This document shows positions 1 to 6,471 of a stretch of DNA of 7,604 nt, one piece after another. Each line of letters begins with the position of its first letter. Positions within the stretch are counted from its first letter, which is position 1. The stretch is from positions 1 through 7,604 of the forward strand of contig CALGIH010000230.1 of the NCBI GenBank assembly GCA_937916035.1, in the 5' to 3' direction. Both the position numbers and the translations under genes were made by a program. The notes beneath the pieces are model-generated. The model did no database searches. It was not told the origin of the DNA and saw only the letters and a program-made list of their open reading frames with translations. The DNA comes from an uncultured Lacinutrix sp. (lineage in GTDB: Bacteria > Bacteroidota > Bacteroidia > Flavobacteriales > Flavobacteriaceae).

Positions 1-55
1 ACCCACGACCTGCTGATTACAAATCAGCTGCTCTAGCCAGCTGAGCTACATCGGC
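1..55 (-). tRNA. tRNA-Thr (anticodon UGU), 3' end cut off by window edge
   Basis: Read on the minus strand from position 55, the sequence gives acceptor strand GCCGATG, then TA, then a D arm (GCTC/GAGC, with GG in the loop). The anticodon arm has stem GCTGA/TCAGC and the seven-base loop TTTGTAA. The anticodon is TGT (plus positions 19-21), which reads the threonine codon ACA. The variable region AGGTC and the 5' half of the T stem (GTGGG) follow, and the window ends there. About 20 bases (rest of the T arm, 3' acceptor strand, discriminator base) lie outside, so acceptor pairing cannot be checked. It lies downstream of the glycosyltransferase gene on the same strand but has its own promoter. 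Confidence 0.95.
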
Positions 56-67
56 GAAAATGAATTG

Positions 68-97
68 CAAATATAATTCTGAAAACAATATATGCAA
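68..97 (-). promoter_or_regulatory. Promoter of tRNA-Thr
   Basis: On the minus strand, TATATTTG (68-75) is an exact match to the Bacteroidetes -7 box TAnnTTTG. A TTG (95-97) lies 19 bases upstream, matching the TTG-N17-23-TAnnTTTG arrangement known for Flavobacterium-type primary sigma factors. The predicted start, about 5-6 bases past the box, leaves a leader of roughly 7 bases before the mature tRNA end at 55. This suggests the tRNA is transcribed independently of the glycosyltransferase gene that ends at 103. Confidence 0.75.
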
Positions 98-102
98 CTA
101 TT

Positions 103-951
103 TTAAAGTAATTTTTTAAACATTTGTTGCCATCTAAAGTTTCTAATGAATTTGCCTTGTTCAATAGTTATTAAAAAATCTAATTTTTTGTTTCTAGCTT
201 TCAAATATCCATTAATATAATCTTTAAAATATTTAAAGCTACGCTTTCTATAAGCCAGTTTTGCAGATGCCAAAAAAGTTAGTGCTAGTCCAAAGCGTAA
301 TTTGTACCAAGCTTCACCTTGTAAATATTTAGATGCTTTATTGTATGTAACTCCAGTTGGTTTTAGGTGTTTGATCTGAAGGGTTTCATCAGTTCTGAAT
401 GTCCAGTTGTAATACAAAGCCAAAAGCTCATCAATGGTATCCCAACCCATTGCAGGTTTTAGTTTTCCAATTTCGAGAAAGCAGGCTTTCCTATATGCTT
501 TTAAAGCACCACGAATATGGTCTTTTCCTGTTAGGTTTTCCAATTCCCAGTTCCCGTCTTTTTCAATATAACAATGACCTGCTATCATACCAAGTTGTGC
601 TTCTGACTTGAAGTGAGATGCCAAAGTTTCAAGATAGTCTGACGGAAAAATAAGGTCTGCATCGTATTTGCAAATTACATCATAATTATCATCTAATGTT
701 TCATAGCCTTTGTAAAAAGCATTGATGATTTTACTTCCTGGTAAATGAGCATCAGAAGATTTGTTTTCAACCAAAGTAATCCAGTCGTATTTGTTTGTGA
801 ATTCTAAAACAATTTTTGCAGTATCATCAGCAGAATTATCATTAACAACTACAACACGTTTTGGTTGCAGAGTTTGAATAACTAGAGATTCTAAGGTTAA
901 ACCAATAGTGTCTTGTTCATTGTGCGCTGGTATGACGATGTAGAAATTCAC
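103..951 (-). CDS. Glycosyltransferase family 2 protein
   Basis: This 282-residue GT-A fold enzyme is predicted to move a sugar from a nucleotide-sugar donor to an unknown acceptor. The N-terminus (YIVIPAHNE, residues 4-12) and VVNDNSADDT (35-44) form the nucleotide-binding part of the family 2 fold. KYDADLIFP (95-103) carries the metal-binding DxD motif as Asp97 and Asp99. GWDTIDE (169-175) sits where family 2 enzymes carry the catalytic acidic residues. There is no signal peptide and no clear membrane helix. The basic C-terminal third (about 205-280) may sit on the membrane or bind the acceptor. The start is GTG at 951, because the conserved strand begins at residue 3 and no usable in-frame ATG lies before it. 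That GTG shares its first base with the TAG stop of the methyltransferase gene (TAGTG), so the two are probably translationally coupled. Donor and acceptor cannot be told from sequence. Confidence 0.93.
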   Translation of the reverse strand: MNFYIVIPAHNEQDTIGLTLESLVIQTLQPKRVVVVNDNSADDTAKIVLEFTNKYDWITLVENKSSDAHLPGSKIINAFYKGYETLDDNYDVICKYDADLIFPSDYLETLASHFKSEAQLGMIAGHCYIEKDGNWELENLTGKDHIRGALKAYRKACFLEIGKLKPAMGWDTIDELLALYYNWTFRTDETLQIKHLKPTGVTYNKASKYLQGEAWYKLRFGLALTFLASAKLAYRKRSFKYFKDYINGYLKARNKKLDFLITIEQGKFIRNFRWQQMFKKLL

Positions 952-1475
952 TATTTAATTCTTTCTGCATAAACAATATAGTAGCGAGGTGTAAACCATC
1001 TTAATATTGGTCTAATTCCAATTTTTTTGGTAGGATTTGTCCATTTTTTTCTATCCAAAATTTTCCAGCCAGCTTTTTCTAATAACCAATCAAACTGCCA
1101 ATCTTCAAATTCGTGATAATGTCTATCCCATTTGTCAGTTTTACTTCTATAAGCAGAAGAAAACCATAGTTTGAGAGGTACACTTGCCACTATTTTACTA
1201 GCCTTTATGCTTTTTAGAACAGTAAATGGAGATAGCAGATGTTCAAATATTTCAAAAGCTGTAATAACATTAGCATTAGAATTTTCAATGGTTGAGGTGT
1301 CTATATCCAAATCTTCACCTTGAGTGTTTTCGATATCAAAATCGTGTTGCTTCATGATTTTTGTAAAAGGATTTTCAACTCCTAAATCCAAAATCTTAGA
1401 ATCTGTTGAAATATGCTTTAATAGAAACTCTGCGGTAAGTTTAAAACGTTTATTAGGAAAACTATTTTCGTACAT
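951..1475 (-). CDS. Small class I SAM-dependent methyltransferase
   Basis: This 174-residue protein has the order of elements of a class I (Rossmann-like) methyltransferase. Motif I, KILDLGVENP (27-36), is followed by an acidic segment GEDLDID (53-59) at the ribose-binding strand. VITAFEIFEHLLSP (70-83) resembles the core of the Methyltransf_11/23 type, and IVASVPL (95-101) follows. Motif I keeps DLG but lacks the later glycines of the usual DxGxGxG, and the protein is shorter than most family members (200-250), so activity is not certain. An in-frame TTG at 1490 would add five residues but lies inside a hairpin. I prefer ATG at 1475, which starts just past that hairpin. The gene follows the KAS III-like gene by 35 bases and overlaps the glycosyltransferase gene by one base, so all three are probably one operon. 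The methyl acceptor is unknown. Confidence 0.85.
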   Translation of the reverse strand: MYENSFPNKRFKLTAEFLLKHISTDSKILDLGVENPFTKIMKQHDFDIENTQGEDLDIDTSTIENSNANVITAFEIFEHLLSPFTVLKSIKASKIVASVPLKLWFSSAYRSKTDKWDRHYHEFEDWQFDWLLEKAGWKILDRKKWTNPTKKIGIRPILRWFTPRYYIVYAERIK

Positions 1476-1479
1476 CTTT

Positions 1480-1500
1480 AGTTTCCGCAAAAGCGGAACT
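1480..1500. repeat. Short GC-rich palindrome (hairpin) between two genes
   Basis: The core TTCCGC/GCGGAA surrounds an AAAA loop (1489-1492). Arms 1480-1488 and 1493-1500 extend the pairing by AG/CT with one bulged T. It is far more GC-rich than its surroundings. In the transcript it would form a stem with a UUUU loop between the stop of the KAS III-like gene (1511) and the ATG of the methyltransferase gene (1475). It could be an mRNA processing or stability element, a brake on methyltransferase translation, or one copy of a dispersed intergenic palindrome. Past the stem on the minus strand comes CTAAAG, not a T-run, so it is a poor intrinsic terminator. Confidence 0.7.
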
Positions 1501-1510
1501 CTTTTAGTTG

Positions 1511-2569
1511 TTAATATTTGTATACAATGGCATTAATATTCATTCCAGCTCCAACACTTGCGAACAAAATAATATCACCTTTGTTAATACTATGGCCTTC
1601 TAATTTACCTTTTAAAATCATATCATATAGAGTCGGTACAGTAGCAACACTAGAATTACCAAGTTTGTTAATTGTCATTGGCATAATACCTTCAGGCATT
1701 TTCATGTCATACAATTTATAGAAACGCTGAACAATTGCTTCATCCATTTTTTCATTGGCTTGATGTATCAATATTTTTTTTACATCCTTAATATCAACAC
1801 CACCTTTATCTAAACAAGATTTCATTGCATTTGGAACATTATTAAGAGCAAACTCATAAATCTTTCTGCCATACATTTTTATATAACATCGTTTATCACT
1901 TATTTCTTGATTGTTTGTCTCACCAAAATATATATAATGGGCTTCGTCTAAAGCATAAGTTGCGCTATCATGTGCAAGAATACCGCCTTCGTTGTCAGTA
2001 GCTTCTAAAATAACTGCTCCTGCTCCATCAGAATAGATCATAGAATCCCTATCATGTTTGTCTATAACACGTGATAAGGTTTCTGCACCAATAATTAAAC
2101 ATTTCTTAGCTATTCCAGATTTAATAAAAGCATTGGCTTGAATAGTTGCTTCAATCCATCCAGGACAACCAAAAAGCATATCATAACCAACGCATTTTGG
2201 GTTTTGAATCTTTAAAAGATGTTTCACTCTAGAAGCAATACTTGGAACCGTATCACTTTGCCCAGTATTATGTTTTATATCACCATAATTATGAGCTACA
2301 ATTATATAATCAAGCTCTTCGGGATTAATATTGGCATCACTAATTGCAGATTGAGCGGCATAAAAAGCTATATCTGAAGTGCTTAATGTGTCTTCTACAT
2401 AACGTCTTTCGCCAATGCCTGTGATGGCTTTAAATTTTTCAATTATGACTTCATTATCAGAATTAATTGATGATCCATCTGAATTTAAAAATTGGTGTTG
2501 GTAAAAGTCTTCATTCTTTTCAACAACATTAGGTATATAGCTACCAGTTCCAGTAATCTTAATATTCAT
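1511..2569 (-). CDS. 3-oxoacyl-ACP synthase III (KAS III/FabH-like) family protein
   Basis: This 352-residue thiolase-fold condensing enzyme is predicted to be cytosolic and to join an acyl thioester to a malonyl-ACP-like extender. The catalytic triad is complete: Cys135 in MLFGCPGW, His269 in ILIHQAN and Asn305 in KLGNSSVAT. GAETLSR (161-167), SDGAGAVIL (180-188) and the C-terminal FASVGAGMNINAIV (336-349) are family hallmarks. It is longer than E. coli FabH (317 residues), and its nucleophile context (GCPGW) differs from FabH (ACAGF), so it may be a specialised paralogue rather than the fatty acid initiator. KAS III relatives with other jobs include DarB (dialkylresorcinol/flexirubin-type pathways) and OleA-like enzymes; no DarA or OleBCD partner is visible here. 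ATG at 2569 starts directly at the first beta strand. It is the first gene of the cassette with the methyltransferase and glycosyltransferase genes, under a strong predicted promoter at 2605-2634. Confidence 0.92.
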   Translation of the reverse strand: MNIKITGTGSYIPNVVEKNEDFYQHQFLNSDGSSINSDNEVIIEKFKAITGIGERRYVEDTLSTSDIAFYAAQSAISDANINPEELDYIIVAHNYGDIKHNTGQSDTVPSIASRVKHLLKIQNPKCVGYDMLFGCPGWIEATIQANAFIKSGIAKKCLIIGAETLSRVIDKHDRDSMIYSDGAGAVILEATDNEGGILAHDSATYALDEAHYIYFGETNNQEISDKRCYIKMYGRKIYEFALNNVPNAMKSCLDKGGVDIKDVKKILIHQANEKMDEAIVQRFYKLYDMKMPEGIMPMTINKLGNSSVATVPTLYDMILKGKLEGHSINKGDIILFASVGAGMNINAIVYKY

Positions 2570-2578
2570 ATAAATAGA

Positions 2579-2635
2579 ATTTGCCTTTAATTTTGCTAAT
2601 TTAACAAATATAAAAGCAAATTATTAAAGGCAAAT
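2579..2635. repeat. Long imperfect inverted repeat ahead of the KAS III-like gene
   Basis: The left arm (2579-2597, begins ATTTGCC and ends TTTTGCT) is the reverse complement of the right arm (2615-2635, begins AGCAAAT and ends GGCAAAT) over 19 positions. The right arm carries one two-base insertion. The spacer is 17 bases. A transcript reading through from gcvP, which ends at 2672, could fold a stem of about 19 base pairs finishing 10 bases before the ATG at 2569. No T-run follows, so rho-independent termination is doubtful. The repeat surrounds the promoter of the KAS III-like gene. Confidence 0.8.
2605..2634 (-). promoter_or_regulatory. Promoter of the KAS III / methyltransferase / glycosyltransferase cassette
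   Basis: On the minus strand, TTTG (2631-2634) is followed after 18 bases by TATATTTG (2605-2612). Both match the Bacteroidetes TTTG-N17-23-TAnnTTTG consensus exactly. The predicted start near 2599-2600 gives a leader of about 30 bases. The -33 box lies in one arm of the surrounding inverted repeat and the -7 box in its spacer, so the palindrome could be an operator. Confidence 0.75.
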
Positions 2636-2671
2636 AATGTTTTAATTTATTTTACGATGTTCAACGACAAT

Positions 2672-5521
2672 TTATGCTTCCATAAAGTCCTCGATTGGAG
2701 CACAGGTACAGATTAAATTTCTATCTCCATAAGCATCATCTACTCGTCTTACACTTGGCCAAAATTTATTATCATGCACATAGTTCAAAGGAAATGCAGC
2801 TTCAGTTCTACTATATGGTAAATCCCATTCATCAGCAGTAATCATTGCCATTGTGTGAGGTGCGTTTTTTAGCAAATTATTAGGATTGTCTTTGTCTGTC
2901 GCTTCAATTTCTTTTCTAATAGAAATCATTGCATCACAAAAACGATCTATTTCTTGCTTGTTTTCACTTTCTGTTGGTTCTATCATTAAGGTTCCTGCAA
3001 CTGGAAACGAAACTGTTGGTGCATGAAAACCATAATCCATCAATCGTTTTGCAATATCAACTACTTCAATACCATGTGTTTTAAATGCTCTACAATCAAC
3101 AATCATTTCGTGTGCAGCTCTTCCTTTTTCACCTGAATAAAGTGTATCAAAGTGTCCTTCCAAACGCTGCTTTAAATAGTTAGCATTTAAGATGGCAATT
3201 TTAGTAGATTCTGTTAATCCTTTAGCACCTAACATACAGATATAACCGTAAGATATTATGCATGCTAATGCAGAACCATAAGGTGCAGCTGAAATCGCCG
3301 TAATTGCTTTTTCTCCTCCAACTTGGATTACTGGATTTCCAGGTAAGAAAGGCACTAATTGTTTGGCAACGCAAATTGGACCAACACCAGGACCACCACC
3401 ACCATGAGGAATGGCGAATGTTTTATGTAAATTTAAATGACAAACATCTGCTCCAATATTTCCTGGATTAGTCAGGCCTACTTGTGCATTCATGTTGGCG
3501 CCATCCATATAGACTTGGCCACCATTGTCATGAATTATTTGAGTGACTTTTTTAATACCAGATTCATAAACACCATGAGTTGATGGATATGTCACCATTA
3601 ATGCCGATAAATTATCTTTATGTAATTCCGCTTTTTCTCTTAAATCATCAATATCTATATTTCCTTCTTCGGTTGATTTTGTAACAACCACTTTCATTCC
3701 AGCCATCACAGCACTTGCAGGATTTGTTCCATGAGCAGATGATGGAATTAAGCATATGTTTCTATGATGATCACCTCTTGACTCATGATAGGCTTTAATA
3801 ACCATAAGTCCAGCATATTCACCTTGAGCACCAGAATTTGGCTGTAATGAAGTGCCAGCAAAACCAGTTATTTCATTTAGCTGATTCTCTAATTTTTTTA
3901 ATACTGTCAAGTAGCCTTCAACTTGATTTAAAGGAGCAAAAGGATGAATATTTCCCCAATTTGCCCAACTTAATGGTAGCATTTCTGCCGCTGAATTAAG
4001 CTTCATAGTACATGAGCCTAAAGAAATCATCGAGTGATTTAAAGATAAATCTTTACGTTCTAAAGATTTTATGTAACGCATTAAATCTGTTTCAGAATGA
4101 TATGTATTGAATACTTCATTCTCTAAAAAGGCTGTTGTTCTGCTTGCAGCATCTAAGATGTTATTTGCTGAAGAGATTGTTGTTAATTTCTCAACCGACT
4201 TTCCAGCAACTTCAGAAAATATTGAAATTATTGTATTGATGTCTGAGAGTGTTGTGGTTTCATTCAATGAAATAGTTACAGTATCAGCATCTGGATAATA
4301 AAAGTTAACTCCTTTTGCTTCAGCAACTACAGTTACTTTAGCAGCATTGGCTTTAATTTTCAAAGTATCAAAGTAAGCTGAATTTTCTTGGGTAAATCCT
4401 AATTTTTGTAAAGCAGCATCTAAGTTGCTAACATTGTTGTGGACTTTGTCAGCTATATATTGTAAGCCTTTTGGGCCATGATAAACAGCATACATTCCAG
4501 CCATTACAGCTAATAATACTTGAGCTGTACATATGTTAGACGTTGCTTTATCACGTTTTATGTGTTGCTCACGAGTTTGCAATGCCATTCTTAAAGCACG
4601 ATTTCCATTGACGTCTTTGGTCACACCAATAATACGTCCAGGAATACTTCGTTTGTAATCTTCTTTAGTAGCGAAATACGCTGCATGTGGACCTCCATAA
4701 CCCATTGGAATTCCAAAACGTTGAGTTGTTCCAACAACAACAGCGGCTCCAAATTTCCCTGGAGCTTCGAGTTTTACTAAGCTTAAAATATCAGCAGCGA
4801 CTGCTACTTTTATTTCTGCTGCATTCGCTTTTGAAATGAATGAAGCAATATCATTTATTTGTCCATCTTTCCCAGGATATTGCACTATTGCTGCGAAATA
4901 ATCAGATGAAAAATTAAAAGTATTCGAATTTCCAACAACCAATTCAATACCTAAGGGATTAGATCTTGTTTGTAGTAGGGATAAGGTTTGTGGTAAAATC
5001 TGTTCATCCACAAAAAATTTCACAACTTCGTTTTTCTTTTGTTCACGCTCTCTTACAGCGAATAATAATGCCATTGCTTCAGCAGCAGCAGTACTTTCAT
5101 CTAATAAAGAAGCATTTGCTATTTCCATTCCTGTTAAATCTGTAATCATAGTTTGGAAATTTAATAGCGCTTCTAAACGACCTTGAGCAATTTCAGCTTG
5201 ATAAGGTGTATAGGCAGTATACCAACCTGGGTTTTCAAGAATATTACGCTGAATCACTGCAGGTAAATTTGAAGGATGATATCCTAATCCAATATATGAT
5301 TTGAACACTTTGTTTTTTGAAGCTAGATCATGAATGTGTTGCAAGTACTCTTGCTCACTCATGGCTACCTCTAGATTAAGAGGTTGCTGCAGCCTAATAT
5401 TATCTGGAACGGTTTCAGAAATAAGTTGGTCTAAAGATGAGACTCCAATGGTATTTAGCATAGCTTCATGGTCACTAGTTCTTGTTCCAATGTGGCGAAG
5501 CGCAAACAAATCTGTATTCAT
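2672..5521 (-). CDS. gcvP: Glycine dehydrogenase (aminomethyl-transferring), P-protein of the glycine cleavage system
   Basis: The P-protein uses pyridoxal phosphate (PLP) to decarboxylate glycine and passes the aminomethyl group to the lipoyl arm of GcvH; GcvT and the dihydrolipoyl dehydrogenase complete the cycle. The gene codes for 949 residues, close to the 957 of E. coli GcvP, so it is the fused single-chain form holding both related halves (about 1-435 and 460-949). The N-terminal half carries the family block ENPGWYTAYTPYQAE (96-110) and SLLDESTAAAEAM (138-150). The PLP-binding lysine is Lys700 in NLHKTFAIPHGGGGPG (697-712), followed by the glycine-rich loop. SSAHGTNPAS (594-603) and YMDGANMNAQVG (671-682) also fit the active site. 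ATG at 5521 matches the usual family N-terminus (DLFALRHIG). gcvT, gcvH and lpd are not in the window. No frameshift or missing key residue was seen. Confidence 0.98.
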   Translation of the reverse strand: MNTDLFALRHIGTRTSDHEAMLNTIGVSSLDQLISETVPDNIRLQQPLNLEVAMSEQEYLQHIHDLASKNKVFKSYIGLGYHPSNLPAVIQRNILENPGWYTAYTPYQAEIAQGRLEALLNFQTMITDLTGMEIANASLLDESTAAAEAMALLFAVREREQKKNEVVKFFVDEQILPQTLSLLQTRSNPLGIELVVGNSNTFNFSSDYFAAIVQYPGKDGQINDIASFISKANAAEIKVAVAADILSLVKLEAPGKFGAAVVVGTTQRFGIPMGYGGPHAAYFATKEDYKRSIPGRIIGVTKDVNGNRALRMALQTREQHIKRDKATSNICTAQVLLAVMAGMYAVYHGPKGLQYIADKVHNNVSNLDAALQKLGFTQENSAYFDTLKIKANAAKVTVVAEAKGVNFYYPDADTVTISLNETTTLSDINTIISIFSEVAGKSVEKLTTISSANNILDAASRTTAFLENEVFNTYHSETDLMRYIKSLERKDLSLNHSMISLGSCTMKLNSAAEMLPLSWANWGNIHPFAPLNQVEGYLTVLKKLENQLNEITGFAGTSLQPNSGAQGEYAGLMVIKAYHESRGDHHRNICLIPSSAHGTNPASAVMAGMKVVVTKSTEEGNIDIDDLREKAELHKDNLSALMVTYPSTHGVYESGIKKVTQIIHDNGGQVYMDGANMNAQVGLTNPGNIGADVCHLNLHKTFAIPHGGGGPGVGPICVAKQLVPFLPGNPVIQVGGEKAITAISAAPYGSALACIISYGYICMLGAKGLTESTKIAILNANYLKQRLEGHFDTLYSGEKGRAAHEMIVDCRAFKTHGIEVVDIAKRLMDYGFHAPTVSFPVAGTLMIEPTESENKQEIDRFCDAMISIRKEIEATDKDNPNNLLKNAPHTMAMITADEWDLPYSRTEAAFPLNYVHDNKFWPSVRRVDDAYGDRNLICTCAPIEDFMEA

Positions 5522-5546
5522 ACTGTAAAGGTTGAGTTTTGAAGAG

Positions 5547-5554
5547 CAAAATTA
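5547..5554 (-). promoter_or_regulatory. Probable -7 box of gcvP
   Basis: TAATTTTG on the minus strand is an exact match to TAnnTTTG. The predicted start near 5541-5542 gives a leader of about 20 bases before the ATG at 5521. No TTTG lies at the normal 17-23 base spacing. The closest candidate, TTGG, is 25 bases upstream, so the promoter may be weak or activator-dependent. The leader is too short for a glycine riboswitch. Confidence 0.5.
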
Positions 5555-5628
5555 AGGAAATAAAAGTGGTTTTTATGTGCCAATAATGAAAGTTTTTAAC
5601 CATTTTAAGGCATTATTAACAGTTTGAC

Positions 5629-5636
5629 TAAATTTG
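5629..5636 (+). promoter_or_regulatory. Probable -7 box of the UbiA-like gene, predicting a leaderless mRNA
   Basis: TAAATTTG matches TAnnTTTG exactly and ends only four bases before the ATG at 5641. With the usual 5-6 base distance from box to start, transcription would begin at or next to the A of the start codon. A TTTT (5603-5606) 22 bases upstream is only a partial -33 match. Confidence 0.5.
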
Positions 5637-5640
5637 TAAT

Positions 5641-6471
5641 ATGCAATTTCTAAGAAGACTTTTCGATTTTTATATAAATAGTAGTATTCATGTTGCTCTT
5701 GCAGTAAGCGGATTGGTTTGGGTGACGCTATTAAATTTTAACGTTGGGGCAGATTTAGATTTTATTTGCTTCATTTTTTTTGCAACTATTACTAGTTACA
5801 ATTTTGTGAAGTATTTTGGATTGGCAAAATTCCATCACAGAAGTTTAGCAAGTTGGCTAAAGTATATTCAAATATTTTCTTTTCTGTGTTTTATTGGCTT
5901 GTGTTATTATGCATCAATACTTAAAACTGAAACACTTTTCTACTTTGCAGGATTAGGACTTATTACCTTTTTATATGCGATTCCGTTTCTTCCTAAAAGA
6001 ATATTTATAAAAGGTGGGAACTTAAGGGCTATTAGCGGATTAAAAATATATGTTATTGCATTTGTTTGGACTGGTGCTACTGTAATTATTCCTTTACTTA
6101 ATGAAGATTACAGTCTAGACAACGATGTTTTGGTAGAAGCTGTTCAGCGTTATTTATATGTGATTATAGCGATACTCCCTTTTGAAATAAGAGATATGAA
6201 TTATGATAGTCTGAAGTTAGGTACGATTCCTCAACGAATAGGCATTTTTAAAACCAAAGTCATAGCTGTTATGTTGGCGGTTTTAATGGTTTTGTTAGAA
6301 TTTTTTAAAGACGAATTTTGGATAAATAAAGTTATTATTTTAGGAATAATTTGTTCGTTAATATTAGTCCTATTAATATTTAGTAATTTAAAACAAAGAG
6401 AGTATTACAGTGGTTTTTGGGTAGAAGGGATTCCAATACTTTGGGCAATATTAGTGACTGCTAATTATTGA
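5641..6471 (+). CDS. UbiA-like polytopic membrane protein with degenerate first motif
   Basis: This 276-residue integral membrane protein has about eight or nine hydrophobic segments (roughly 15-33, 39-56, 75-93, 97-116, 133-152, 168-182, 205-222, 229-248 and 258-274). Layout and length resemble the UbiA family of intramembrane prenyltransferases. The second Asp-rich motif is recognisable at 184-198 (RDMNYDSLKLGTIPQ, compare DxxxD followed by G-T-P). LYAIPFLP (111-118) followed by LRAISGLKIYVIAFVW (128-143) resembles the family's central loop and next helix. At the site of the first motif (NDxxDxxxD) the sequence reads SYNFVKYFG (52-60), with no aspartates. A standard Mg2+-diphosphate site is therefore missing, and the substrate, or even catalysis, is uncertain. 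The start at 5641 is supported by a plausible amphipathic N-terminus and an upstream -7 box. It is divergent from gcvP, and its 3' end overlaps the zinc-finger gene by 7 bases. Confidence 0.72.
   Translation: MQFLRRLFDFYINSSIHVALAVSGLVWVTLLNFNVGADLDFICFIFFATITSYNFVKYFGLAKFHHRSLASWLKYIQIFSFLCFIGLCYYASILKTETLFYFAGLGLITFLYAIPFLPKRIFIKGGNLRAISGLKIYVIAFVWTGATVIIPLLNEDYSLDNDVLVEAVQRYLYVIIAILPFEIRDMNYDSLKLGTIPQRIGIFKTKVIAVMLAVLMVLLEFFKDEFWINKVIILGIICSLILVLLIFSNLKQREYYSGFWVEGIPILWAILVTANY

Noticed and set aside
56..102. Terminator for the glycosyltransferase gene
   Set aside because: No stem followed by a T-run was found; the stretch is explained better as the tRNA promoter.
399..611. Plus-strand open frame of 70 codons inside the glycosyltransferase gene (similar frames at 1324-1536, 1518-1721, 4107-4298 and 5334-5528)
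   Set aside because: Each is antisense to a gene with clear family motifs, has no recognisable domain and lacks an upstream promoter box; they are shadow frames.
5541..5553. GAAGAGCAAAATT shared with the reverse strand ahead of the sigma gene (about 7301-7313)
   Set aside because: A 13-base match in opposite orientation relative to the two genes is near chance expectation for a 7.6 kb AT-rich window; no shared regulation is claimed.
5582..5617. AATAATG / CATTATT inverted repeat in the divergent gap
   Set aside because: Seven-base AT-rich arms with a 22-base spacer are expected by chance in sequence of this composition.
5522..5640. Possible glycine riboswitch ahead of gcvP
   Set aside because: The gap is 119 bases and shared with a divergent gene, the predicted leader is only about 20 bases, and no paired aptamer structure was seen.
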